DNA of 64,000 bases, taken from a bacterium. GTDB taxonomy: Bacteria; Pseudomonadota; Alphaproteobacteria; Sphingomonadales; Sphingomonadaceae. Under the pieces are notes generated by a model. The model did not search any database, was not told where the DNA came from, and saw only the letters and a list, made by a program, of their open reading frames with translations. Location of the stretch: positions 1 to 64,000 of the forward strand of contig JAVBXL010000223.1 in assembly GCA_030824575.1 (NCBI GenBank), read 5' to 3'. The number at the start of each line of letters is the position of its first letter. Positions within the stretch are counted from its first letter, which is position 1. Positions 37,624 to 46,522 of this stretch are shown piece after piece. The translations under genes were made by a program, and so were the position numbers.

Positions 37624-40236
37624 ATGTCCCTGTTGCGCGCATCCCTTGCCGAAAATCCGTCCCGCCCGATGACGCTGATGGTTGCGCTCGGCCTGTCCGA
37701 AAGCGGGACCGAAGTGTCGGCCTCGTGGATTTCGGGCGCGTTCATCCACATCGCGCGGCTGTGGCCGCTGATCCTGCTGGCCAAGATCTGCGTCGTCGCG
37801 CTGCTGCAATTGCCCTTCTATTCCCACGACATCGTGCAGATCGGCCTCATGGTCGCGATGCTGCTCATCGATGGCGCGCTGATGCTTGCGCCGCGCCAGT
37901 CCTGGTTCCAGAGCCGGATGCCGCATATCCAGAACTGGATGATGCTGCCGCTGGTGTTCCTGTCGGGTCTGACGTTCAGCCTGTGGCTGGGGCAGGATGC
38001 CAAGGCGGCGACCGATGCGCTGTTCCTGGCGGCGGTGCCTGAATTGGCGGTGGCGCTGCTGGCGGTGTGCATTTTCGGCGACCGGCGACTGTTGGGGATC
38101 AGCTATTTCCTGGGTGCATTGCTGGTGTCGGTCGCGGAAAAGGCCGGTGTCGTCCAGATTGGCCTGCTGTGCAGTTGCGTTATCGTCATGCTCATCGCGA
38201 CGCTGCGCCAAGCGACAGCCGACCGCGACCAGGCGATCGATCGGCATAGCCAGGATCTGCGCGCGCAGCGATCCGACCGGCTGTTGCAGGAACATGAGCG
38301 CACAGGGCGCGGCTGGTTCTGGGAAACCGATCGGCTGGGCTGCCTTACCTATATTTCCGACACGCTGGCCAAGACGCTGGATGCGCCCCTCGACGGATTG
38401 ATCGGCCGGCCAATCACGGAAATCGTCCGCCCCGGCGACAAGAAGCAGGGTGATGGCGAACGGACGCTGGGTTTTCATTTGTCCGCCCGCACCGGCTTTT
38501 CCGACATCGCCGTGTGCGCCGCGCTGGCGAAAGAAGAACGGTGGTGGTCGATTTCGGGCCAGCCGGTATTCAACGAATATGGCCAGTTTCATGGTTTCCG
38601 CGGGTCGGGCACCGACCTGACTGAAATGCGCCGCAGCCAGGCGGAAGTAACGCGCCTGGCCCAATTCGATTCGCTGACGGGCCTCGCCAACCGCATCCAG
38701 ATGCTCAGTTCGCTGGAGCAGGTGGTTGCCGCCCGCCATGGCAAGCCGGGCGAATGCGCGCTGATGATGCTGGACCTTGACCGGTTCAAGATCGTGAATG
38801 ACACGCTGGGTCATCCCGCCGGCGACACGCTGCTGCGGCAGGTCAGCCAGCGGCTGCAGCGCGTGGTCGGCGACAAGGGGCTGGTCGGGCGCCAGGGCGG
38901 CGACGAGTTCAAGATATTGCTGCCCGGTCGCCACGATCAGGCTGGGCTGGCCCAGCTGGCGCAAGCGATCATCGCGTCGATCTCGCAACCCTATATGATC
39001 GAGGGGACGGCGGTCGTCATTGGCGTGTCGATCGGCATCAGCTGCTGTCCGCAGGACGGCGTCACCGCCGATGCGCTGATCCGCAACGCCGACCTTGCCC
39101 TCTACGCCGCGAAGGGCAATGGCCGTGGCGTCCATCGCTTCTATTCGTCGGACATGCATGCCGATGCGGAGGATCGCCGCGCGCTGGAGGAGGATCTGCG
39201 CCGGGCGCTCGCCGCCGACGGCCTGCATCTGGTCTATCAGCCGGTGGTGTCGTCCAAGACCGAGCAGATTACCGGTTACGAAGCGTTGCTGCGCTGGAAT
39301 CACCCGGTGCGCGGGCCGATTTCGCCGGCTCTTTTCATCCCGATCGCGGAGGATAGCGGGTTGATCGGCCAGATTGGCGAATGGGTGATGCACACCGCCT
39401 GCCGTGATGCCGCCGACTGGCAGGACGGCATCCGCGTCGCCGTCAACGTCTCGCCCAGCCAGTTCGCCAATCCCGGCTTCCCGTCCACGGTGATGAACGC
39501 GCTTGCCGGCGCGCAGTTGGCCCCAGAACGGCTGGAACTGGAGATCACCGAAAGCGTCTTCCTGAACGACGATGACGGCACCGACGCGATGTTCACCCGG
39601 CTCAAGGCGATCGGCGTCCGGCTGGCGCTCGATGATTTCGGCACCGGCTATTCCTCGCTCGGCTATCTGAAGAAGGCGCCGTTCGACAAGATCAAGATCG
39701 ACCAGAGTTTCGTGCGCGGCGCCGCGACCAAGGGCAGCCGCAACAGCGCGATCATCAAGGCGATCGTCAGCCTAGCCGAAGCGCTGGGCATGGACACCAC
39801 GGCGGAGGGCGCGGAGACGCAGGACGAACTGGCGCTGATCCGTCAGTTGGGGTGCAGCCATATCCAGGGCTATATCTACGGCCGGCCGATGCCCGCAGCG
39901 GACGTGCTGGCGGGCCAGCGCAGCCAGGGCACCGCCGCCAGCGCCAACGGCTTCCAGTCCAGTCGGCCCGAACGCAAGACGATGCTGCGCACTATCGCGA
40001 TCCATCATGACGGCCATGTCTATACCGGCCGCGTCCGCAACATTTCCGCCACCGGCGCGCTGATCGAGGGGTTGTGGAATGTGCCGGAAGGCACGTTGTT
40101 CGCTATCGAGCTGGCGGAAAACCAGTTCGTCAACGCGACCGCGCGTTGGGCTAAGGACGACCGGATGGGCGTGGAATTCGCGGGATCGGTCGACATCAGC
40201 ACCCTACGCAATGCGCCCAAGTCGATGGCGGGGTGA
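37624..40236 (+). CDS. membrane cyclic-di-GMP signalling protein: PAS-GGDEF-EAL-PilZ
   Basis: 870 residues. About five membrane helices (40-195) are followed by a PAS-like region (230-340), a GGDEF domain (intact RQGGDEF, LDLDRFKIVNDTLGH), an EAL domain (YEALLRW, LALDDFGTGYSSLGYL, DKIKIDQSFVR, TTAEGAET) and a C-terminal PilZ domain (RPERKTMLRTIAI ... RNISATGALIEG). It could make, break and sense cyclic-di-GMP in one chain; whether both enzyme halves are active is inference. The PilZ tail after EAL is unusual. Confidence 0.9.
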   Translation: MSLLRASLAENPSRPMTLMVALGLSESGTEVSASWISGAFIHIARLWPLILLAKICVVALLQLPFYSHDIVQIGLMVAMLLIDGALMLAPRQSWFQSRMPHIQNWMMLPLVFLSGLTFSLWLGQDAKAATDALFLAAVPELAVALLAVCIFGDRRLLGISYFLGALLVSVAEKAGVVQIGLLCSCVIVMLIATLRQATADRDQAIDRHSQDLRAQRSDRLLQEHERTGRGWFWETDRLGCLTYISDTLAKTLDAPLDGLIGRPITEIVRPGDKKQGDGERTLGFHLSARTGFSDIAVCAALAKEERWWSISGQPVFNEYGQFHGFRGSGTDLTEMRRSQAEVTRLAQFDSLTGLANRIQMLSSLEQVVAARHGKPGECALMMLDLDRFKIVNDTLGHPAGDTLLRQVSQRLQRVVGDKGLVGRQGGDEFKILLPGRHDQAGLAQLAQAIIASISQPYMIEGTAVVIGVSIGISCCPQDGVTADALIRNADLALYAAKGNGRGVHRFYSSDMHADAEDRRALEEDLRRALAADGLHLVYQPVVSSKTEQITGYEALLRWNHPVRGPISPALFIPIAEDSGLIGQIGEWVMHTACRDAADWQDGIRVAVNVSPSQFANPGFPSTVMNALAGAQLAPERLELEITESVFLNDDDGTDAMFTRLKAIGVRLALDDFGTGYSSLGYLKKAPFDKIKIDQSFVRGAATKGSRNSAIIKAIVSLAEALGMDTTAEGAETQDELALIRQLGCSHIQGYIYGRPMPAADVLAGQRSQGTAASANGFQSSRPERKTMLRTIAIHHDGHVYTGRVRNISATGALIEGLWNVPEGTLFAIELAENQFVNATARWAKDDRMGVEFAGSVDISTLRNAPKSMAG

Positions 40237-40339
40237 GGCGCATAGCGGTTCTGGCAATGAAATGTCACAGTGCCGCACGGGAACGCCGCACCTATTCGGC
40301 GATTATGTTCGACGCAAGTGTCAGCATGAGGATGGGCAA

Positions 40340-40540
40340 ATGCGCAATTGGGATGAGGACAAGAAGAAGCCTGCACGCCGTCGTGGCGTCGGCAATTTCG
40401 CAGTGCTGGGCATGGCGATGGTTCTGGGCATCGCCGCCCTGAGCGCCTATGTCATTTCGGGCAAGGACGCGCCGGTAAAGCCGGCGAGCGGGTCCGCCAA
40501 TGCCATGGCATTGGCAAGTTCCAAGCCTGCGACGCTCTAA
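40340..40540 (+). CDS. small single-pass membrane protein
   Basis: 66 residues from ATG 40340: a basic N-terminus (MRNWDEDKKKPARRR) and one hydrophobic helix (VGNFAVLGMAMVLGIAALSAYVIS), then an Ala/Ser-rich tail. I do not recognise a family. AGGATGGGCAA supplies a possible ribosome-binding site. It lies about 100 nt after the cyclic-di-GMP gene on the same strand and before a strong terminator, so it may be the last cistron of that transcript. Confidence 0.6.
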   Translation: MRNWDEDKKKPARRRGVGNFAVLGMAMVLGIAALSAYVISGKDAPVKPASGSANAMALASSKPATL

Positions 40541-40575
40541 TCCACCCTTAGCAGGCCGGCCTGTCCGGCATGATG

Positions 40576-40623
40576 AAACGACAAAGGGGAGGCGCAGATG
40601 TTGCGCCTCCCCTTTGTCGTTTT
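40576..40623. terminator. long perfect bidirectional hairpin terminator
   Basis: AAACGACAAAGGGGAGGCGC pairs base for base with the strand ending CCTTTGTCGTTT (arms of about 21 bp, loop GATGT). It separates the plus-strand small-protein gene from the converging receiver gene. Confidence 0.92.
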
Positions 40624-40643
40624 CCCAATCTCGAAGTGCGCGA

Positions 40644-41072
40644 TCAGGCGGCGATCGCCACCGGTTCCATGCCCGGCTCCGCCACGATCATCCCGCGGCC
40701 CAGGGTGCGGATCAGGCCGATGAAGCGGGTTGCTTCGCGCACGATCATCGCCTTGTTGAAACAGGCGGCTGCGCCCCGGTCCATCGCTTCGGCGACGATC
40801 GGCGCGCCCTCGCGCATCAGGCTGGACAGCATGATGACCGGGCATGGCTCCATGTCCATGATCTCGTCCAATATCGCCAGGCCATCCTTGCCCGGCATGG
40901 CGATGTCCAGGGTCACGACATCGGGCTTTTCCAGCCGGATCATGTCGATCGCCTCCTCGCCATTGCGGGCGATGCCGACCACTTCGATTCGCCGGTCGCG
41001 CTCCAGCAGCGTTTCGATCATCGCGCGGATGGTGAGCGAATCGTCGACCACCACTATCCTGACGGGCTTCAT
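40644..41072 (-). CDS. CheY/CheB-type response regulator receiver protein
   Basis: 142 residues. The receiver shows VVVDDSLTIRAMIETLLE with an Asp pair, phospho-acceptor Asp in VVTLDIAMPGKDG, and PVIMLSSLMREGAPIVAEAMDRGAAACFNKA. The MLSSLMREGAP wording is typical of CheB receivers, but no methylesterase domain follows, so it is a stand-alone regulator. Its last ~30 residues are a short helix-rich tail. There are no chemotaxis genes nearby. ATG-ATG at the start gives a possible one-residue extension. Confidence 0.87.
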   Translation of the reverse strand: MKPVRIVVVDDSLTIRAMIETLLERDRRIEVVGIARNGEEAIDMIRLEKPDVVTLDIAMPGKDGLAILDEIMDMEPCPVIMLSSLMREGAPIVAEAMDRGAAACFNKAMIVREATRFIGLIRTLGRGMIVAEPGMEPVAIAA

Positions 41073-41149
41073 CACAGGCGTCTCCCCAAACCGTTACACG
41101 CCATCATAACGGCCGGGGAACGAAAGGCTTTAATGTCCCTAATGCATAT

Positions 41150-43966
41150 TTAACTACGCGGCCGATTGCCCGCCGCGAAATTGGGGAAGAAGAGTTTGCG
41201 GAAGCTGATCGACACGGTCCGGCCCAGCGGGTCGAGATAGCCCGGCTGGTAGCGCAGCGGCGTCGCCCCGGTCGCGTCGGTGACGTCGCGCCGCTGATTG
41301 AAAATATTGTCGATGTTGAACGACACCCGCGCGCCGCGCAGGAAGGGGATCTTGCGCTCCAGCCCCTGCACCTGCCCCAGATTGGCGAAGAGGCGCAGGT
41401 TCGCGGTGGCCAGGCTGCCGAAATTCAGCCGCGAACTGCCGCCCGCCGTGCCGGTCAAGGCACCGTCGACATGGGTGCCGCTTTCCCAGTCGACGCCCAG
41501 CCGCGCGCCGATGCCGTTATTCATATAGCCAACCCGCGCCTCTATCTCGTGCCGGGGCTGGCCGCCCGACGATCCGGTGGCGTCGCCGTTCAGCAGGTCT
41601 AGTTGCGGCACGCCCGGCGCGATGACGATGCTCTCGGCCAGATGCCAGGTGTGATAGAGGCTGAACGTCATACGCCCGCCGCCCTGGCCGCCGCCACGAC
41701 CCCCGCCAAAACCGCCGCCGGGGCCACCGCCGCCCGGACGTCCGCCGCCGCCCGGCCCGGCATTATTGCCCTCACCACGCGGACGATCGCCGCCGCCTTC
41801 CTGTCCGGGGGCGCGTGGGCCGCGATTGCCGAACAGCGCCTGCAATTCGGGTGGCCGGTCCTCCGGCTTGCCGCCCGATGCGCGCCACGCCTCTACCAGC
41901 TTTTGCACATGCGACTTGATCGGGATCGACAGGTCGAACCCCCAGCGCAGTTGCTCGCTCTGGGACGCCAGGAAGTTGATCGGCCGCGCGTCGATCTGGA
42001 GCAGGTTGCCGCCGCTGTCGCGGATGAAGCGCTGCGGATAGGCGGCCTCCAGCGCGGGAGTGGGCGTGGGGAAGGCGGCGATCGGATTGCTGGTGCGGCT
42101 GTTGAGATAGGTCGCGGTCAGCGTCAGGTTTGGCTTTTCGAACGGCTTGATCCGAGCGCTCAGGCGGAACTGGTCGCGCACGCTTTCGCGCAGGGTCGCG
42201 TTCCCGCCCGATAGTTGCGACACGAACACGGTCGGCCCGGTCGCATAGTCGAACACCGACACGTTGGGCGTGACGATCTGCGGATCGGTGATCTGCGTGC
42301 CGGTGGGCGCGGCGCGATCCTGATTGGCGGACATCAGGATCTGCACCGCCTTGACCGGCTCCCAGCGCAGGCCATAGCCCAGCGTAGAGAGCGTGCCGAA
42401 GTCGGAATAGCGCTGCGCCGCGGCGTTGAAATTGACGCCGATGTCGCCTACCGCGCCCAGCACGTCGCGAGACCGGCTGGTCAGCGGCAAGTCGACGCTG
42501 ATCTGGCCGCTGCCGATCTGCCGGTCATAATCCGACCGGCTTTCGACGCCCGATCGCACCGACCGGCTGGAAAAATCATTGGTCGATGCGCCAAGGCGGA
42601 TCGATGTCATCACGTCACCCGCAGGCAGGTCGAACAGCATGCCGCTGACCAGCAGGTCGCCCTGCACGGCACGGCTTTCGGCACGCGCTCGGTCGGTCAG
42701 CCGGGTGGACAGCAGGTCCGGGGCGAAACTGCCATAGGGATTGACAGTCGCGTCGCCGGCATCCAGCGCCGCCTGGATCGCGCCGGTGTCTATGCCGCGA
42801 TCGGTGCGGGTGCGGGTGATCGACAGGTCGCCATTGCCGGTGAAGGACCATTGCCAGCTGCCGCCCAGTCGCCCGCTCAAGGTCAGCCCGACATGGCCGG
42901 TCGTGCCCTTGGTCTGCTGCTGTAACGCGCCGCCCTGCGCCAGATAACGATAGAGGGTGACGTCGTTGCCGAAGGGCGAAAAGGGGCTGCCTGCCGCCAG
43001 ATCGAACGCGCCCTGCGACAGGCCCTGGAGCGAATCGCTGTCGGACAGTTCCAGCCGCCCGTTGAGCGTCGCCGACACGCCGCCCAGCGCGCGGGCGAGG
43101 GTGGCGTTGGCGGAAAAACTCTCCGTCTCGGGGCTGAGCGTGCGATAGCGGGTCAGGTCGCTGACGCTGGTGGCGTTCGCACCTGCGACGAAGTCATTGA
43201 TCGATGGCGCGCCCGTCGCGGCGCTGCCGGGCACGCTGGCGACCGTCACATTTTGCCCGACCAACGCCGACAGCGTTGGATCGATCTCACCACCGACGCC
43301 GGTTCCCACGATATTACCCGCCAGCGCATAGGGGCGACCCGGCGCAGTGGCGGTGATGCCTCGCTCGCTTTCCAGCAGGGCGGCGGCGCGGCTATATTGC
43401 AGGTTCAGGGTGAAGCGATTGTCGCCCTGGATGCGCAGCAACCCGGCTTCCACCTTGCCATTTTCCCGCCCGCCCTGGGTCGTGGTGGCGACGCGCCCTT
43501 CCGCCGTTTCGGCGCGGAAACGCTGGCGCAGGACGATGTTCACCACCTTTTGCGTCGGCGCATAGCCGTAGGAGAGGGCGACCTGTTCGGGCAATATGTC
43601 GACCCGCTGCACCGCTTCGGACGGAATATCCTGAATTTCGGAAAAGCTGGATATGCGCTTGCCGTTCAGCAGGATGACCGGCGACCCGTTGGTCTGCGGC
43701 GACAATTCGCTGATCAGTTCAGATATGGAGGTGACGCCCAGCGCGCGCACATCGGCGGCGGACAATTGCTGTTCGGGCTGGACGTCGCCGATTACCGATC
43801 CGCGCTGCGGCTGGCCGGTAACGACGATTTCTTCGCCTTCTTCCATTTCCACGGGGGGTGCGGCCTTCTTTTCCTCCTGCGCCATCAGGGCACCGGGCGC
43901 GACGCCGGCCATGAGCGCGACACAGAATAGGCAAGCGGAAAAACGCACGAAAACCCCCACAGACAA
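41150..43966 (-). CDS. TonB-dependent outer-membrane receptor with glycine-rich insert
   Basis: 938 residues. A signal peptide (ends about A29) is followed by a TonB-box-like EEIVVTGQPQ, a plug domain (SAADVRALGVTSISELISELSPQT, VILLNGKRISSFSEIQDIPSEAVQRVDILPE) and a long barrel ending FRKLFFPNFAAGNRPRS. The final residues lack the usual terminal Phe. A glycine-rich low-complexity block (residues about 717-764) interrupts the barrel. The substrate is unknown; no siderophore genes are adjacent. The promoter region carries the 25-bp motif shared with an RcnB gene. Confidence 0.9.
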   Translation of the reverse strand: MSVGVFVRFSACLFCVALMAGVAPGALMAQEEKKAAPPVEMEEGEEIVVTGQPQRGSVIGDVQPEQQLSAADVRALGVTSISELISELSPQTNGSPVILLNGKRISSFSEIQDIPSEAVQRVDILPEQVALSYGYAPTQKVVNIVLRQRFRAETAEGRVATTTQGGRENGKVEAGLLRIQGDNRFTLNLQYSRAAALLESERGITATAPGRPYALAGNIVGTGVGGEIDPTLSALVGQNVTVASVPGSAATGAPSINDFVAGANATSVSDLTRYRTLSPETESFSANATLARALGGVSATLNGRLELSDSDSLQGLSQGAFDLAAGSPFSPFGNDVTLYRYLAQGGALQQQTKGTTGHVGLTLSGRLGGSWQWSFTGNGDLSITRTRTDRGIDTGAIQAALDAGDATVNPYGSFAPDLLSTRLTDRARAESRAVQGDLLVSGMLFDLPAGDVMTSIRLGASTNDFSSRSVRSGVESRSDYDRQIGSGQISVDLPLTSRSRDVLGAVGDIGVNFNAAAQRYSDFGTLSTLGYGLRWEPVKAVQILMSANQDRAAPTGTQITDPQIVTPNVSVFDYATGPTVFVSQLSGGNATLRESVRDQFRLSARIKPFEKPNLTLTATYLNSRTSNPIAAFPTPTPALEAAYPQRFIRDSGGNLLQIDARPINFLASQSEQLRWGFDLSIPIKSHVQKLVEAWRASGGKPEDRPPELQALFGNRGPRAPGQEGGGDRPRGEGNNAGPGGGGRPGGGGPGGGFGGGRGGGQGGGRMTFSLYHTWHLAESIVIAPGVPQLDLLNGDATGSSGGQPRHEIEARVGYMNNGIGARLGVDWESGTHVDGALTGTAGGSSRLNFGSLATANLRLFANLGQVQGLERKIPFLRGARVSFNIDNIFNQRRDVTDATGATPLRYQPGYLDPLGRTVSISFRKLFFPNFAAGNRPRS

Positions 43967-43973
43967 ACCGGAA

Positions 43974-44059
43974 CCTGATGACTGGCCCTGATCACTGGCC
44001 TAGCAGCCGCTTGTCGCAAGATATTGGCAACAACCAGTGATATTTGTCGCAAGATGTAA
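43974..44059 (-). promoter_or_regulatory. regulatory region of the TonB-dependent receptor
   Basis: It contains a 13-bp tandem repeat (CCTGATGACTGGC / CCTGATCACTGGC, 43974-43999), two direct copies of TTGTCGCAAGAT (44011-44022 and 44044-44055), and the composite motif CAGTGAT-N3-TGTCGCAA-N2-TGTAA (44035-44059). The last is shared in sequence and spacing with the region upstream of the RcnB-like gene at 52 kb. No regulator is assigned. Confidence 0.6.
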
Positions 44060-44092
44060 TGCGGTCGGCTGAACGGGGGCTGAGGCCGAAAT

Positions 44093-44761
44093 TCAGGCAG
44101 CATCGTGGAAGATGATGCCGAGCGTATAGCGCACCCCCGACAGCAGGCGGCTGACGCCGTGCCGCATCTGCACCCGATGCACGCCGCGCGCGCCCATCAC
44201 CGGCCGGTCGCGCACCGGGAAGATGATCGCGTCGCCCTGGCCCAGCGGCACCACTTCGGCCCGCGACTGCATCCGCGGCCGCTGCTCGGTCAGGATAAAG
44301 GCGCCGCCGGTAAAGTCGCGCTCAGATTGCGACAGCAGGATCGCGACCTGCAGCGGGAAGATGTGCGGACCATAGACATCCTGGTGCAGCGCGTTCCAGT
44401 CGCCTGCCTCATAGCGCAGCAGCAGCGGGGTCGGCTTGTCCTGCCCGGCCAGCGCGCAGCGGGCCAGGAAATCGGCATGGCGCGCCGGATAGATGTCGCC
44501 CGTCCCCAGCATTGTCGCCCAGCGATTGGCCTGCGCCGCCAGTGCGGGATAGAGGCTTTCCCGCAGCACGGCGATCGGATCGGGCAGCGGATAGGCGCAA
44601 TAGCGATAGCGCCCGCGACCATAGCCATGGCGCGCCATCACCACTTCCTTGCGAAAAGCGCGGGGATCGTCCCACAGCGCGACGATCGCGGCGCATTGGT
44701 CGGGGGAAAGCAAGGCGGGCAGGCGCGCCGCGCCATGGCGGTCGAGATCGGTGAGGTCCAT
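44093..44761 (-). CDS. 2-oxoglutarate/Fe(II)-dependent oxygenase
   Basis: 222 residues with the double-stranded beta-helix oxygenase core. The iron triad is H126-D128 in LHQDVYG and H195 in GVHRVQM, and R211 in VRYTLGIIF is the likely 2-oxoglutarate-binding basic residue. The substrate is unknown; the N-terminal half (KEVVMARHGYGRGRYRYCAYPLPDP) is unlike PiuC or AlkB. It lies upstream of the TonB receptor on the same strand, but that receptor's own regulatory motifs fill the 126-nt gap between them. Confidence 0.8.
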   Translation of the reverse strand: MDLTDLDRHGAARLPALLSPDQCAAIVALWDDPRAFRKEVVMARHGYGRGRYRYCAYPLPDPIAVLRESLYPALAAQANRWATMLGTGDIYPARHADFLARCALAGQDKPTPLLLRYEAGDWNALHQDVYGPHIFPLQVAILLSQSERDFTGGAFILTEQRPRMQSRAEVVPLGQGDAIIFPVRDRPVMGARGVHRVQMRHGVSRLLSGVRYTLGIIFHDAA

Positions 44762-44843
44762 CGGTGCAGAATGGACGGATCGCCTTCACGGGTCATCCCG
44801 CGCCTTGCCTTCAAAGCTTTCCTTCGCCGCCGCCGCTTCCTAG

Positions 44844-45794
<951 letters not shown>

Positions 45795-45820
45795 GGCGAG
45801 CACCTTTGGCTGAACCCACG

Positions 45821-45961
45821 CCGTTCGTGCTGAGTAGGGGCTGAGCGAAGTCGAAGACCCGTATCGAAGCATCAGACGCCGCGCTGCATCCTTCGATACG
45901 CCATTTGCCCTTCGGTCGTCTTCGACTCCGACTGCGCTCAATGGCTACTCAGGACGAACGG
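45821..45961. repeat. 141-bp inverted-repeat intergenic element (sphingomonad type)
   Basis: The element starts CCGTTCGTGCTGAGTAG and ends CTACTCAGGACGAACGG, with near-complementary ends about 17 bp long. Inside, GTCGAAGACCCGTATCGAAG mirrors CTTCGATACG and CGTCTTCGAC. Repeats with these ends (CCGTTCGTCCTGAGT...) are common between sphingomonad genes. It fills the gap between two converging genes (pip and sixA), where it can fold into a large hairpin. Confidence 0.8.
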
Positions 45962-45979
45962 TTCTAAAAACCAACATGT

Positions 45980-46522
45980 TCAGCGCGTTTCAGGCCCGAG
46001 CGCGGGATCGAGGTCGCGCGGGCGGGTGAAGCTGGCAATGGTCGCGATATTCTCGCGCGCCTGGGTCCAACTCTCGATGGGCAGGTCGAGCACGGCAATG
46101 CTCGCGGTCGGGAATTTGACCTCCACATCCTCGCGCAGCGGATTGACGCCGTCGTCGGGGACGAGGTCGAGGATCAACTCCTCCAGCCCCGGATTATGCC
46201 CGGCGAGCAAGGCGCTGTCGACGCTGTCGGGCAGGTCGCGCACGACGTCGAACAGGGTGGGTGCCGAAGCCAGGTAGATGCGCCGGTCCCAGCGCGCGTC
46301 CAGCGTCTGGCCATAGCCTGCGAAAAAGGTTTCCAGCGTCTGCATGACCCGCGCGGCCGGGGAGGCGACCAGCAGGTCGAACTGCATTTTCCGCTGGGCG
46401 GCGAACTGACCCATCAGCATTGCCGCTTTCTCGCCACGGCGATTCAAGGGTCGGTCGAAATCGCGCGCCACCGGATCGTCCCAGTCCGATTTGGCGTGGC
46501 GCAACAGGGTCAGGCGCTTCAT
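45980..46522 (-). CDS. histidine phosphatase SixA-like
   Basis: 180 residues of the histidine phosphatase superfamily: the catalytic motif LLRHAKSDWDD (His H9), VASPAARVMQT, and LLAGHNPGLEEL with the second His. SixA in E. coli dephosphorylates histidine-phosphotransfer domains; whether this one does the same is inference. AGGAGAGACA precedes the ATG. The start overlaps the helicase gene's stop by 4 nt (ATGA), so they form an operon. Confidence 0.86.
   Translation of the reverse strand: MKRLTLLRHAKSDWDDPVARDFDRPLNRRGEKAAMLMGQFAAQRKMQFDLLVASPAARVMQTLETFFAGYGQTLDARWDRRIYLASAPTLFDVVRDLPDSVDSALLAGHNPGLEELILDLVPDDGVNPLREDVEVKFPTASIAVLDLPIESWTQARENIATIASFTRPRDLDPALGPETR

Noticed and set aside
37390-39393. 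A long antisense frame over the end of dnaN and the cyclic-di-GMP gene
   Set aside because: Rich in His/Gln/Arg without any domain; both sense genes are well supported.
44093-44761. PiuC-type hydroxylase partner of the TonB receptor
   Set aside because: The iron-binding residues fit the superfamily, but the N-terminal half lacks PiuC wording, so only the general family is given.
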